Shown here: positions 8,939 through 17,804 of the stretch, piece after piece
How the letters are laid out: every line of letters begins with the position of its first letter
Numbering within the stretch: the stretch's first letter is position 1
NCBI RefSeq assembly: GCF_017640745.1
Contig: NZ_JAEPQA010000003.1
Span: 124,001 to 188,000, forward strand
Direction: 5' to 3'
Origin: Nisaea sp.
GTDB lineage: Bacteria > Pseudomonadota > Alphaproteobacteria > Thalassobaculales > Thalassobaculaceae
Length of the DNA: 64,000 nt
Made by a program: the position numbers and the translations under genes
Notes under the pieces: model-generated
Database searches by the model: none
Told to the model about the DNA's origin: nothing
The model's input: only the letters and a program-made list of their open reading frames with translations

Positions 8939-10066
8939 TTAACCCTTCACCTGGACGGCCACGGGCTGGCCCGGGCGCAGACGTTCATTGCCCTTGATCA
9001 CGACCTTGTCTCCAGGGGCGAGGCCTTCCAGCACCTCGAACCTGTTACCCAGGGATTCGCCGATGATGATCGTGCGCGGCTGGACCTTGCCGTCCTGCAC
9101 CAGGTAGACGCGGGGTTTGGCGCTGTCGAGCAGCAGGGCATCCTTGTGAACGCTGATCACAGTGCGCTCCATACCGACCGGTATGAAAACCGTGACACCC
9201 TGGTTTTCGGCGATCCGGACCGCGTCTTCCGACAGCTCCGGCGTGAAGCGCACGGCGCGGGTCCGGGTGCGTGGGTTTTCTTCCGGGATGATCGCGCGGA
9301 CCGCCGCGTTCATCCGCCTTCCATCCTGCAATTGCGCGCCGACGACGACGCCCGGCGCGAGACCCGAGAGCCGTTGTGCGGGCACATCGGCCTCGATTTC
9401 CAGCGCTTCGTCGTTCATCAGGGTCACGATCGCACCGCCGACCTGAACATGATCGCCGGCGACCACATGTCGGGCGAGGACGACGCCGGAATAGGGCGCC
9501 CGGATGCTGGCATCGGCGAGCGCGATTTCGGCCAACTGAAGTTCCGCTTGCGCGCGGGCCATTTCGGCTTCGCTCTCGGCGAAGCTCGCCGTCGCCGCCT
9601 CGAGATCCCGCTGGGCATCCTCAAGGGCGTTCTTGCGAAACGCGTTCGAGCCCCGGAGTTGTTCTGTCCGGGCCAGGGTCTGCTCGGCCTTGGCCCGATT
9701 TGCGGATGCGCGTGCGAGCTGCGCCTCGGCCTTTTTCACTTCCGAGGCCCTGAGGCTGCGCTCGGCCCGCAGCCGGCTGTCGGCGAGACGCGCGATCACA
9801 TCGCCTTTCTCGACCCTGTCCCCTGCGCGCACGGAAACCTCCTCGACCCGCTCCGCCACCCGGGTCGCGACAGGGCCGAGTTCGAGGGCCACGAAACGGC
9901 CGGTCGCGGGCGCCGTTTGCGTCAGAGGTTCCTCGCGAACCTCGTCGACTTCGACCGGGCTCGCCTTGCCTTGGGCGAATGCGGGCAGAACAGAAAGCAC
10001 GATGATGGAGAGCGAAAGGCAAGCCGGGACGATGCCGCGGCGCAAAGACTTCAAGACAGACGGCAT
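8939..10066 (-). CDS. RND efflux periplasmic adaptor subunit (pump 1)
   Basis: A 375-residue membrane-fusion protein that should link the pump at 5740 to an outer-membrane channel. The N-terminus is a Sec-type signal peptide ending in AFAQ. It is followed by half of a lipoyl domain (VSVRAGDRVEKGDVIARL), a long alpha-hairpin rich in A, E and R (about residues 90-165), the second lipoyl half (IRAPYSGVVLARHVVAGDHV), and a beta-barrel and membrane-proximal domain (VVIKGNERLRPGQPV). The ATG at 10066 is preceded by GGAAGG; the frame extends eight codons further without a signal-like sequence. It is not a lipoprotein, since no cysteine follows the signal. Confidence 0.9.
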   Translation of the reverse strand: MPSVLKSLRRGIVPACLSLSIIVLSVLPAFAQGKASPVEVDEVREEPLTQTAPATGRFVALELGPVATRVAERVEEVSVRAGDRVEKGDVIARLADSRLRAERSLRASEVKKAEAQLARASANRAKAEQTLARTEQLRGSNAFRKNALEDAQRDLEAATASFAESEAEMARAQAELQLAEIALADASIRAPYSGVVLARHVVAGDHVQVGGAIVTLMNDEALEIEADVPAQRLSGLAPGVVVGAQLQDGRRMNAAVRAIIPEENPRTRTRAVRFTPELSEDAVRIAENQGVTVFIPVGMERTVISVHKDALLLDSAKPRVYLVQDGKVQPRTIIIGESLGNRFEVLEGLAPGDKVVIKGNERLRPGQPVAVQVKG

Positions 10067-10313
10067 TGTGCACACGCCTTCCGACGCCAAAATGTTGAAG
10101 CGACCCGTGTCGGTGATTTCGCCCGGGAAAAGGTTATTAGTGAAGTAACGTTTATCTTGCCGGGCGCCAGTCCTTATCGCAATCGAATCTAAGATGGATC
10201 CGTTCCGGATCGCGGCAAGTTGACGCTGGAAGGTTCAGCGGCGTTCTTGCTAAGAACGGACGGCGCGGCATTGTCCGTCGTGGAAGCCTGCGTAACGTTG
10301 GGGAGGGACGGAA

Positions 10314-11240
10314 ATGACGACGATGCTTTTCACTCATTCGGATTGTTTCGGGCATGATCCGGGCCGCATGCATCCGGAGCATCCGGCCCGTCTGAAGGCC
10401 ATTCTGAACGCGCTCGAGGCGGATGAGTTCAAGGCGCTCGAACGCCGCGAAGCGCCGAAAGCGACGGTGGAGCAGATCGCCCGCGCGCATCCGCTGGATT
10501 ACGTCGAGGCGATCCTCGATGCCGTTCCGGACAGCGGCGAGCGGCATCTCGATGGCGACACCGTGATGACGCCCGGCACCGGCGACGCGATCCTGCGCGG
10601 GTCCGGTGCGGCCTGCGCCGCGGTCGACGCGGTGCTCGGCGGCGAGGCGAAGAACGCCTTCTGCGCCATGCGGCCTCCGGGACACCATGCCGAGCCGCGG
10701 ACGCCGATGGGGTTCTGCTTCTTCAACCAGGTCGCGGTCGGCGCGGAACAGGCGCGGGCCGTACATGGGCTCCGCCGGGTCGCGATCGTCGATTTCGACG
10801 TTCATCACGGCAACGGAACCCAGGCGATTTTCGAGGCCGACGGCGGCGTGTTCTATGCATCAACCCACCAGACGCCGCTGTTCCCGGGAACAGGCAAGCA
10901 GACCGAGCGCGGCGTAGGCAACATCTGCAACGTGCCTCTGCCTCCGATGGCGGGCAGCGAGCAGTTCCGCGCGGCGATCTCCGAGATCATTTCCCCGAAA
11001 CTGATCGAGTTCCAGCCGGAGCTGCTGATGATCTCGGCCGGGTTCGATGCCCATATCGACGATCCGCTCGCCTCGCTCTGTCTCACCGAGGAGGATTTCG
11101 CCTGGGTGACAGAGGAACTGATGCGTGTCGCGGATCTCGTCTGCGACGGGAAGATCGTCTCGGTTCTGGAGGGCGGTTACGACCTCGAGGCGCTGGCGAA
11201 CTCCACGGCGGCGCATGTCCGGACACTGATGAAAGCCTGA
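10314..11240 (+). CDS. histone deacetylase family protein (class II-like deacetylase)
   Basis: A 308-residue zinc hydrolase of the arginase/deacetylase fold. The signature residues are all present: the paired histidines in RPPGHHAEP, the zinc-binding VDFDVHHGNGTQ, the second zinc aspartate in SAGFDAH, and the catalytic tyrosine loop EGGYDLEAL. Bacterial members remove acetyl groups from acetylpolyamines or protein lysines; the sequence alone does not say which. A GGAGGG ribosome-binding site precedes the ATG. It heads the block with xseB, ispA, dxs and tlyA, with 79 bases before xseB, and is probably co-transcribed with it. Confidence 0.92.
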   Translation: MTTMLFTHSDCFGHDPGRMHPEHPARLKAILNALEADEFKALERREAPKATVEQIARAHPLDYVEAILDAVPDSGERHLDGDTVMTPGTGDAILRGSGAACAAVDAVLGGEAKNAFCAMRPPGHHAEPRTPMGFCFFNQVAVGAEQARAVHGLRRVAIVDFDVHHGNGTQAIFEADGGVFYASTHQTPLFPGTGKQTERGVGNICNVPLPPMAGSEQFRAAISEIISPKLIEFQPELLMISAGFDAHIDDPLASLCLTEEDFAWVTEELMRVADLVCDGKIVSVLEGGYDLEALANSTAAHVRTLMKA

Positions 11241-11319
11241 CTGTCCGATCGGGGCGCCCGGCCTTGTAACGGGGGCGGGCGGGAACTATTGTCGGGCAAC
11301 GGTCCGAAGGAGATGCCTC

Positions 11320-11568
11320 TTGAGCGAAAATACATCCGCAGAAATCGGTGCCCTCAGCTTCGAGCAGGCGCTGGAACAGCTTGAAGCGATCGTCGGCAAG
11401 CTCGAATCCGGCAGCGGCACCCTGGACGATGCCATCAATGCCTATGCGCGCGGAGCGGAACTCAAGGCCCATTGCCAGAAGAAGCTGGACGAAGCGCGCA
11501 TGAAGGTCGAAAAGATCCGGCGCCCGGACGGCGATGGCGCGGTTTCCGCCGAACCGTTCGACAGCTGA
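11320..11568 (+). CDS. xseB: exodeoxyribonuclease VII small subunit
   Basis: An 82-residue protein, normal length for XseB, which wraps around the large subunit XseA in the single-strand exonuclease VII complex. Diagnostic segments are LSFEQALEQLEAIVGKLESG and LDDAINAYARGAELKAHCQKKL, forming two helices. The start is TTG at 11320, preceded by AAGGAGATG; no ATG occurs in a sensible position. The large subunit is not in the window. Position directly before ispA and dxs is the common arrangement in many Proteobacteria. Confidence 0.95.
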   Translation: MSENTSAEIGALSFEQALEQLEAIVGKLESGSGTLDDAINAYARGAELKAHCQKKLDEARMKVEKIRRPDGDGAVSAEPFDS

Positions 11569-11609
11569 TCCAAATTTCCGTCAAAGACTGAGCAGGACCG
11601 ATACCGGAC

Positions 11610-12497
11610 ATGACCGATCTTAAGGACGCGATCGCGAGCTGCGCGCGCGAGGTCGAGCGCGTAATGGAATTCCTGTTACCCGAGGCCGACGATGCCGAGG
11701 CGCGCCTTTTCGAGGCGATGCGCTATTCCTGTCTCGGGGGCGGCAAGCGGCTGCGTCCCTTCATCGTCCAGCAGTCCGCCAAGCTCTTCGCCGTCGATCC
11801 GCGGTGCGCATACCGCGTCGGCGCGGCGGTGGAGTTCATGCACTGCTATTCCCTGATCCACGACGATCTTCCGGCGATGGATGACAGCGATCTGCGCCGC
11901 GGCCGGCCGAGCTGCCACAAGAAGTTCGACGAGGCGACCGCGATCCTCGCGGGCGACGCGCTGCAGGCTCTGGCCTTTGAGGTGCTGTCGGCGGAAGAAA
12001 CGAATTCCGACGCTTGGGTCCGCGCGCAGCTGGTTGCCGGCCTCGCCAAGGCGGCTGGCGGTACAGGGATGGTCGGCGGTCAGATGATTGACCTGCTGGC
12101 GGAAGAGCAGGAGTTCGATATCGGGGCGATCACCCGTCTGCAACGCATGAAGACCGGTGAGATCTTCGCCTTCGCCGCCACCTCCGGAGCCATTCTGGGG
12201 CACGCTAGCAAGAAACACACCCACGCCCTGCATTCCTACGCCCAGGAACTCGGGCTCGCCTTCCAGATCGCAGACGATCTGCTCGATTACGAGGGGGATT
12301 CCAACACCACCGGAAAGCCCGTCGGGCAGGACGGTGTGGCCGGAAAAGCGACCTTTGTTTCCATTCTCGGACCCGAACGGGCCCGGGCGCAGGCGAAGCT
12401 GCTGGCGGAACAGGCGGCCCGCGCCCTTGATTTATTCGGTGATCGGGCAGACCTTCTGAAACAGGTCGCCGCCTATGTCGTCGATCGTACGCATTAA
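11610..12497 (+). CDS. ispA: polyprenyl synthetase, farnesyl diphosphate synthase
   Basis: A 295-residue trans-prenyltransferase that condenses isopentenyl diphosphate with allylic diphosphates to farnesyl (possibly geranylgeranyl) diphosphate. The first aspartate-rich motif is [15 protein letters not shown] near residue 86 and the second is [13 protein letters not shown] near residue 219. GGGKRLRPF marks the substrate-phosphate site. Length matches IspA. It sits between xseB and dxs, so the block supplies both the entry enzyme of the MEP pathway and the chain-elongating enzyme. Chain length is inferred from the family. Confidence 0.94.
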   Translation: MTDLKDAIASCAREVERVMEFLLPEADDAEARLFEAMRYSCLGGGKRLRPFIVQQSAKLFAVDPRCAYRVGAAVEFMHCYSLIHDDLPAMDDSDLRRGRPSCHKKFDEATAILAGDALQALAFEVLSAEETNSDAWVRAQLVAGLAKAAGGTGMVGGQMIDLLAEEQEFDIGAITRLQRMKTGEIFAFAATSGAILGHASKKHTHALHSYAQELGLAFQIADDLLDYEGDSNTTGKPVGQDGVAGKATFVSILGPERARAQAKLLAEQAARALDLFGDRADLLKQVAAYVVDRTH

Positions 12498-12517
12498 GCC
12501 AACGCGCTGATTTGGAC

Positions 12518-14437
12518 ATGCCTGACCGCAGAACCCCGCTTCTGGACCGAGTTCGCGTTCCCGCAGATATGCGGTCCTTCACAGATCCGCAGCTGAAACA
12601 GCTGGCGGAGGATCTGCGCCGTGAGACCATCGACGCGGTCTCCGTCACCGGCGGGCATCTCGGCGCCGGGCTCGGCGTGGTCGAGCTGACGGTGGCGATC
12701 CACAACGTCTTCGACACGCCGCGCGACAAGGTGATCTGGGATGTCGGTCACCAGGCCTATCCGCACAAGATCCTGACCGGCCGCCGCGACCGGATCCGCA
12801 CCCTGCGCCAGGGCGGCGGGCTTTCCGGCTTCACCAAGCGCTCCGAAAGCGAATACGACCCCTTCGGTGCCGCGCATAGCTCGACCTCGATCTCGGCCGG
12901 CCTCGGCATGGCGGTGGCGCGGGATCTGAAGGGCGAGGATTTCAACGTCGTCGCGGTGATCGGCGACGGCGCGATGAGCGCGGGCATGGCCTATGAGGCG
13001 ATGAACAATGCGGGCGCGCTGCGCAACCGCATGATCGTCATCCTCAACGACAACGACATGTCGATCGCGCCGCCGGTCGGGGCGCTCAGCGCGCACCTCT
13101 CGCAGCTGATTTCCTCGAAGCCGTTCCGCAGCCTGCGCGATCTCGCCAAGCAGTTTGCCCAGAACCTGCCGAAACCGATGGAGGAGACCGCGCGCCGGGC
13201 CGAGGAATTCGCCCGCGGCATGGTCACCGGCGGCACGCTGTTCGAGGAGCTCGGCTTCTACTATGTCGGGCCGGTGGACGGGCACAATCTCGACCATCTG
13301 CTGCCCGTCCTGCGCAATGTCCGCGACATGGACCGGGACCGTCCGGTGCTGCTGCACGTCGTGACCGAGAAAGGCCGCGGCCATCCGTTCGGAGCCCCAG
13401 CGGCGGACAAGTATCACGCTGTGCCGAAATTCGACGTCGTGACCGGCGAGGTGAAGAAGCCGGCTTCGAACGCGCCGAGCTACACCTCGGTTTTCGCCGA
13501 CGCTCTCGTTGCAGAGGCACGCGAGGACGAGCGTATCGTCGCGGTGACGGCCGCCATGCCGTCCGGAACGGGGCTCGACAAGTTCGCGAAGGCCTTTCCA
13601 AAGCGCAGCTTCGACGTCGGAATCGCCGAACAGCACGCCGTGACCTTCGCGGCCGGCATGGCCTGCGAGGGCATGAAGCCTTTTGCCGCGATCTACTCGA
13701 CCTTTCTGCAGCGCGGTTACGACCAGGTCGTGCACGACGTTGCGATCCAGAAGCTGCCGGTGCGCTTCGCCATCGACCGCGCGGGCCTTGTTGGCGCCGA
13801 TGGGGCGACCCATGCGGGCAGCTTCGACCTCGCCTATCTCGGCTGCCTGCCGGACTTCGTCATCATGGCGCCGTCGGACGAGGCGGAGCTGGTCCATATG
13901 GTCGCGACCGCGGCTGCGATCGACGACCGGCCGAGCGCCGTCCGCTATCCGCGCGGCGAGGGTGTCGGCATCGAACTGCCGGCGCGGGGGGACGTACTGG
14001 AGATCGGCAAGGGGCGGATCGTGCGCGAGGGATCCAGGGTCGCGCTGCTGTCGCTTGGCTGCCGGTTGCAGGAATGCCTTTCAGCGGCGGACGAGCTTGC
14101 GACGCGGGGGCTTTCCACAACGGTCGCCGACGCACGCTTCGCCAAGCCGCTCGACCGGGACCTGCTGCGCCGTCTCGCGGCGGAGCATGAAGTGCTGATC
14201 ACCATCGAGGAAGGCAGCATCGGCGGCTTCGCCAGCCAGGTGCTGCATGCGCTGGCGGAAGACGGTCTGCTCGAGTCCGGTCTTAAGGTCCGGCCGATGG
14301 TGTTGCCCGACCTGTTCCTCGATCACGATACTCCGGCCCGGCAGTACCATCTGGCCGGACTCGATGCCGAAGCGATCACCAATACCGCCCTGGCCGCGCT
14401 CGGGGTCGACAGAGCCTCGGCGCCCGCTCGCGCCTGA
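12518..14437 (+). CDS. dxs: 1-deoxy-D-xylulose-5-phosphate synthase
   Basis: A 639-residue thiamine-diphosphate enzyme that condenses pyruvate and glyceraldehyde 3-phosphate in the first step of the MEP isoprenoid pathway. The start ([14 protein letters not shown]) and the segments [36 protein letters not shown] and the thiamine-binding [16 protein letters not shown] are typical. The transketolase-like centre is near [15 protein letters not shown] and the C-terminal domain is complete. I prefer ATG 12518; a TTG two codons upstream is equally in frame, and the ribosome-binding site is weak for both. It follows ispA by 20 bases. Confidence 0.97.
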   Translation: MPDRRTPLLDRVRVPADMRSFTDPQLKQLAEDLRRETIDAVSVTGGHLGAGLGVVELTVAIHNVFDTPRDKVIWDVGHQAYPHKILTGRRDRIRTLRQGGGLSGFTKRSESEYDPFGAAHSSTSISAGLGMAVARDLKGEDFNVVAVIGDGAMSAGMAYEAMNNAGALRNRMIVILNDNDMSIAPPVGALSAHLSQLISSKPFRSLRDLAKQFAQNLPKPMEETARRAEEFARGMVTGGTLFEELGFYYVGPVDGHNLDHLLPVLRNVRDMDRDRPVLLHVVTEKGRGHPFGAPAADKYHAVPKFDVVTGEVKKPASNAPSYTSVFADALVAEAREDERIVAVTAAMPSGTGLDKFAKAFPKRSFDVGIAEQHAVTFAAGMACEGMKPFAAIYSTFLQRGYDQVVHDVAIQKLPVRFAIDRAGLVGADGATHAGSFDLAYLGCLPDFVIMAPSDEAELVHMVATAAAIDDRPSAVRYPRGEGVGIELPARGDVLEIGKGRIVREGSRVALLSLGCRLQECLSAADELATRGLSTTVADARFAKPLDRDLLRRLAAEHEVLITIEEGSIGGFASQVLHALAEDGLLESGLKVRPMVLPDLFLDHDTPARQYHLAGLDAEAITNTALAALGVDRASAPARA

Positions 14438-14443
14438 GCTGTC

Positions 14444-15184
14444 ATGTCCTCCGAACGCCTCGACCTGGCGCTCGTGAGCCGCGGGTTTGTCGAGAGCAGA
14501 AGCCGCGCGCGACAGTTGGTCGAGGCCGGCGATGTCATGGTCGACGGCGTGACGGTGACCAAAGCAGCGGCAAAGGTCTCCCCGGAGCAGATCCTCACGC
14601 TGGCCGAAACGGCGCACCGCTGGGCCTCCCGCGCGGCGCTGAAACTGGTTCGTGCGCTCGATCTTTTCGCGATCGACCCGGCTGGGGAGATCTGTCTCGA
14701 TATCGGTGCCTCGACGGGCGGCTTCACGGATGTGCTGCTCGATCGCGGGGCGCGCCGTGTCCATGCCGTCGATGTCGGGCACGGTCAGCTGATACCGCGC
14801 CTGCGCGACGACAGCCGTGTCGTGGTCTACGAACATTTGAACGTCCGCGATCTCACCCCTGAAATGATCGGGGAGCCGGTCGGGCTGATCGTCTCCGACG
14901 TCAGTTTCATTTCTTTGAAACTGGCGCTTCCGGCAGCGCTTGCCTGTGCCGGCGACGGCGCCGTGCTGGTCGCGCTGGTCAAGCCGCAATTCGAGGTCGG
15001 GCGGGCGAAGGTCGGCCGCGGCGGGATCGTGCGGGACGAGCGCACGCGACGGGATGCGCTGGAAGAGATCAGCGGATGGCTCGAGCAGAGCGCGGGCTGG
15101 CAGGTATGCGGCGCCACGGACTCGCCGATTTCCGGAACTGACGGGAATCAGGAATACTTAATTGCCGCGCGAAAACCGTGCTAG
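14444..15184 (+). CDS. tlyA: TlyA family rRNA (cytidine-2'-O)-methyltransferase
   Basis: A 246-residue RNA methyltransferase. The N-terminal 60 residues are an S4 RNA-binding domain (ERLDLALVSRGFVESRSRA). The rest is a FtsJ-like Rossmann methyltransferase with the SAM site CLDIGASTGGFTDVLLDRGA near residues 82-101 and catalytic-type residues around LVKPQFEVGR. TlyA proteins 2'-O-methylate 16S and 23S rRNA and influence sensitivity to capreomycin-type drugs. The ATG lies six bases after the dxs stop, so it is probably co-transcribed. Some relatives are annotated as haemolysins for historical reasons; the methyltransferase role is better supported. Confidence 0.92.
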   Translation: MSSERLDLALVSRGFVESRSRARQLVEAGDVMVDGVTVTKAAAKVSPEQILTLAETAHRWASRAALKLVRALDLFAIDPAGEICLDIGASTGGFTDVLLDRGARRVHAVDVGHGQLIPRLRDDSRVVVYEHLNVRDLTPEMIGEPVGLIVSDVSFISLKLALPAALACAGDGAVLVALVKPQFEVGRAKVGRGGIVRDERTRRDALEEISGWLEQSAGWQVCGATDSPISGTDGNQEYLIAARKPC

Positions 15185-15214
15185 GCTTCCGCCGGTAACA
15201 GTAAGGCGCTGTGC

Positions 15215-16159
15215 ATGACCGAAGCAGACCGCAAGACTTCCGCCGCGGGACGGGCCAAGGGCCGGTCGAAAAAACCGGCGGCGACGTCTTTCGATCCCGC
15301 ATGCCTCAGATTCAGCGAAATGCTCGCCTACGGCCTCGGTGCCAGCGGGCGCAGCTGGCTGGACGCCGTGCGCACCGGCGACGACCGCGAGGAAAGCGGA
15401 CTTATCGAGCGCGCCGCGGCCCGCGTCAGCGAGCGTGACCTCCGCCGGCAGCAGAATATCGAGGCGATCTTCTCCCTCGCCATGACCATGCTGAAAGACA
15501 ACGCGGACGCGGACGGACATGTCGATCCGGACTGGAGCGTGCGCTTCATTGAGGCCGCATCCGATTGCGGCGACCGCGCCGGGCAGGAAATGTGGGCGGC
15601 GTTGCTGGCGCTGGAGGCGGAAGAAAGCGGCGCCGTTCCACCGGTCACGTTCCGGGTGATGAGCACCCTCAACCGCGCCATGATCCGCTGGGTCGCGATC
15701 CTGGCGAAGTTCCGCATCAACAATTTCCTGGTTCGCCTTTCCGACGAGTTCTTCGGGGAGAGGGAGCTCACCGGCGACTGCATCCTGCTGCTGGAGGAGT
15801 ACGGCCTGCTCCGGACGAACCGGGATCTCAGCAAGGTCTTCAGCTCGCAGAAGGAAGACCATTTCACGACCAATCTGCTGTATGCCGACAAGGTCGTGCG
15901 CGTCAGTCACGAAGACCCTGCGGCCGATCTGACATTGCCGTGCTATCGCCTGAGCGAGGCCGGGACCGCATTGGCGCGGGCGGCGGGACGTCTCTCGCAT
16001 GTCGAGGCGGATCTCGATTATCTGCTGGAGATCGTCAAGCTGGTCGAGGCGCAGGGCTATACGGTCGCCCAGGCGGATATCCTGGCGCGCAGGTCCGACA
16101 CCATCGTCTCGAAGCATTCGCCCTTCTGCGAACTGCGGACCCTGAACCTGAGACGCTGA
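15215..16159 (+). CDS. DUF2806 domain protein
   Basis: A 314-residue soluble protein. After a basic N-terminal tail, the segment RDLRRQQNIEAIFSLAMTML, then PDWSVRFIEAASDCGDRAGQ and EMWAALLALE, match the pattern of DUF2806 proteins, in which a helical bundle precedes a winged-helix-like end. Function is not established for the family. The C-terminal part contains LSEAGTALARAAGR and a possible helix-turn-helix (VAQADILARRSDTIVSKHSP). A weak AAGG site precedes the ATG. It follows tlyA by 30 bases and is closed by a clear terminator, so it is probably the last gene of the dxs block. Confidence 0.75.
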   Translation: MTEADRKTSAAGRAKGRSKKPAATSFDPACLRFSEMLAYGLGASGRSWLDAVRTGDDREESGLIERAAARVSERDLRRQQNIEAIFSLAMTMLKDNADADGHVDPDWSVRFIEAASDCGDRAGQEMWAALLALEAEESGAVPPVTFRVMSTLNRAMIRWVAILAKFRINNFLVRLSDEFFGERELTGDCILLLEEYGLLRTNRDLSKVFSSQKEDHFTTNLLYADKVVRVSHEDPAADLTLPCYRLSEAGTALARAAGRLSHVEADLDYLLEIVKLVEAQGYTVAQADILARRSDTIVSKHSPFCELRTLNLRR

Positions 16160-16178
16160 TTTCCGGGGTCCGGACAAG

Positions 16179-16211
16179 AAACGGGCAATGCGCGAAGCAA
16201 TGCCCGTTTTT
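16179..16211 (+). terminator. intrinsic terminator after the DUF2806 gene
   Basis: The arms AAACGGGCA (16179-16187) and TGCCCGTTT (16201-16209) pair perfectly over nine bases with a 13-base loop and run straight into TTTTT. It closes the dxs-tlyA-DUF2806 transcription unit. Confidence 0.85.
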
Positions 16212-16235
16212 GCGTTTTGCGGTCGATTTTCCGGT

Positions 16236-16511
16236 TCATGCGGGCTGTTGGCGCGCGGCCGCTTCCGTCTCGACGATCTTCAGCGCGTTACGGAGCAGTT
16301 GAGATTCCTGTGCGCTCAGTTTGGCCTGACGTGAGAGGCGCCGCAGATGTACGGCCGCATCGCCAAGGCCGGGAAGCTGCGCCGAAGATTCTTCGACGCT
16401 GACGGGGGCGCTCCTGCGTCGCGGTTGGTTGCGGGCAAATTCCTTCCAGATCGTAACGTCATGGGTCAGGCCGCCGGCTCCGTGCAGAAGCAGATATAAA
16501 GCGTTATGCAT
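16236..16511 (-). CDS. small hypothetical protein
   Basis: A predicted 91-residue protein starting MHNALYLLLHGAGGLTHDV. A GAGG ribosome-binding site lies eight bases before the ATG, codon choice is GC-rich as in neighbours, and the second half (LRRLSRQAKLSAQESQLLRNAL) looks helical and basic. I do not recognise a family. It is divergent from the LysR gene across a low-GC gap. No membrane segment beyond the short hydrophobic start is evident. Confidence 0.5.
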   Translation of the reverse strand: MHNALYLLLHGAGGLTHDVTIWKEFARNQPRRRSAPVSVEESSAQLPGLGDAAVHLRRLSRQAKLSAQESQLLRNALKIVETEAAARQQPA

Positions 16512-16539
16512 GATTTTTCCTCACTGTTTGGGGTGTCGA

Positions 16540-16630
16540 TCACTCACTTCATGCATTGGAATATCATGGGGAAACGGCTTGAGAACAAATGATTGATTTT
16601 CACCTGTTATGTTATTTTAATTTACATGTT
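16540..16630. promoter_or_regulatory. AT-rich divergent intergenic region before the LysR gene
   Basis: This short gap is strikingly AT-rich compared with the surrounding DNA and contains the sequence GTTATG twice (at about 16610 and 16628) around a TTATTTTAATTTACAT core. It lies between the divergent small protein and LysR genes, the usual site of LysR autoregulation, but no clean T-N11-A palindrome stands out. The assignment as promoter is inference from composition and position. Confidence 0.4.
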
Positions 16631-17572
16631 ATGAGCAGGCGTCTCCCCCCTTTGACCGCCCTTCGGGCCTTTGAGGCCGCAGCCCGTCTTGGCGGCGTGA
16701 GCAAGGCCGCGGACGAGCTGAGCGTGACCCATGCCGCGGTCAGTCATCAGATTCGTGCGCTGGAAGACTGGTTCGGGCTTGCGCTGTTTGACAGGGTCGG
16801 GCGCAAGATCCGGCCGACCGCGACGGGGCGTCGCCTGCTGGCGTCCGTATCGGCCGCTCTGGACACCATCGCCGGCGCGGTGGATGAAATCTGTCACGAT
16901 GCGAGCCAGCGGGTACTGACGGTCTCCTCCGCACCGTCGGTCGCCTACAGGCTCCTGGTGCCGCGGCTCGCAGGTTTCACCGCGCTGGAGCCCGAGGTCG
17001 AGGTGCATCTGCACCATTCGGTCACGCTGTCGAACTTCACCACGGACGGTGTCGATATCGCGCTCCGCTTCGGCCGCGGAGACTGGCCCGGCACCGTGAC
17101 GAAGAAACTGATGCCCGGATATGCACAGCCGCTGGCAAGCCCCATCCTGCTGGAACGCGAGGGGATCTCATTGTCGGACTTGCCGCTTTCGCCGGAGCGG
17201 ATCGCCCAGCTGCCGCTGCATCATGAGGACACGACGATCTTCTGGCGCACCTGGTTCGATGCCGCCGGTGCCGGCGGGACGCGTTTCAGGCGGGGGGCGG
17301 TCTATTACGATGCGGCGACGATCCTGAATGTCGCGGTGGCCGGACAGGCGGCCGTCCTGGCGCGGCCGGCCCTGGCGCTCGAGGAACTCAAGAAAGGTAT
17401 GCTTGTTCCGCTCTCCGACGTCAGGATCGATGAGGATGCGGGATATTATCTGGTCTACCCGCGCGAGAAGGCTTCCGATTCGCTGATTCTGGCGTTCGAT
17501 GCCTGGGTTGTGTCGGAATTGGCGCAATATGACGTTGACGGAACATTTTCCGAAAATGCCCTGACCCCTTAA
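16631..17572 (+). CDS. LysR family transcriptional regulator, GcvA-like
   Basis: A 313-residue regulator. The winged helix-turn-helix lies at residues 5-65 (LPPLTALRAFEAAARLGGVS, HAAVSHQIRALEDWFG) in the style of GcvA-group regulators, and the effector domain starts near residue 95 (RVLTVSSAPSVAYRLLVPRL). I chose ATG 16631 because family similarity begins there; a frame 14 codons longer lies in AT-rich DNA. No obvious target sits beside it apart from the small divergent gene and the BCCT transporter 232 bases downstream. Effector unknown. Confidence 0.88.
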   Translation: MSRRLPPLTALRAFEAAARLGGVSKAADELSVTHAAVSHQIRALEDWFGLALFDRVGRKIRPTATGRRLLASVSAALDTIAGAVDEICHDASQRVLTVSSAPSVAYRLLVPRLAGFTALEPEVEVHLHHSVTLSNFTTDGVDIALRFGRGDWPGTVTKKLMPGYAQPLASPILLEREGISLSDLPLSPERIAQLPLHHEDTTIFWRTWFDAAGAGGTRFRRGAVYYDAATILNVAVAGQAAVLARPALALEELKKGMLVPLSDVRIDEDAGYYLVYPREKASDSLILAFDAWVVSELAQYDVDGTFSENALTP

Positions 17573-17804
17573 TTTGACCGAGATCAGACGCCATTTGCGG
17601 GTAATTCCGGCTCTCGAAATCGAGAAAGCGTCGTAATGCGGATACAGGCGCTTTTTTGACTCGACCATCCTGACAGGCACAATGACGGACAGCAAAGAGA
17701 GCACGCGGGACGCGGCGTGCCGGTCCGGACAGCGTGCCGGACCCCGACCTTGACCTGAAATTGAGTCCGGTCTGCCGAGCAAATGGCGGGCCAGGGGAGG
17801 CAAA

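Noticed and set aside
6043-8997. 984-codon plus-strand frame opposite RND pump 1
   Set aside because: A shadow of the pump gene: composition is dominated by D, H, R, G and E as expected from the complement of high-GC codons.
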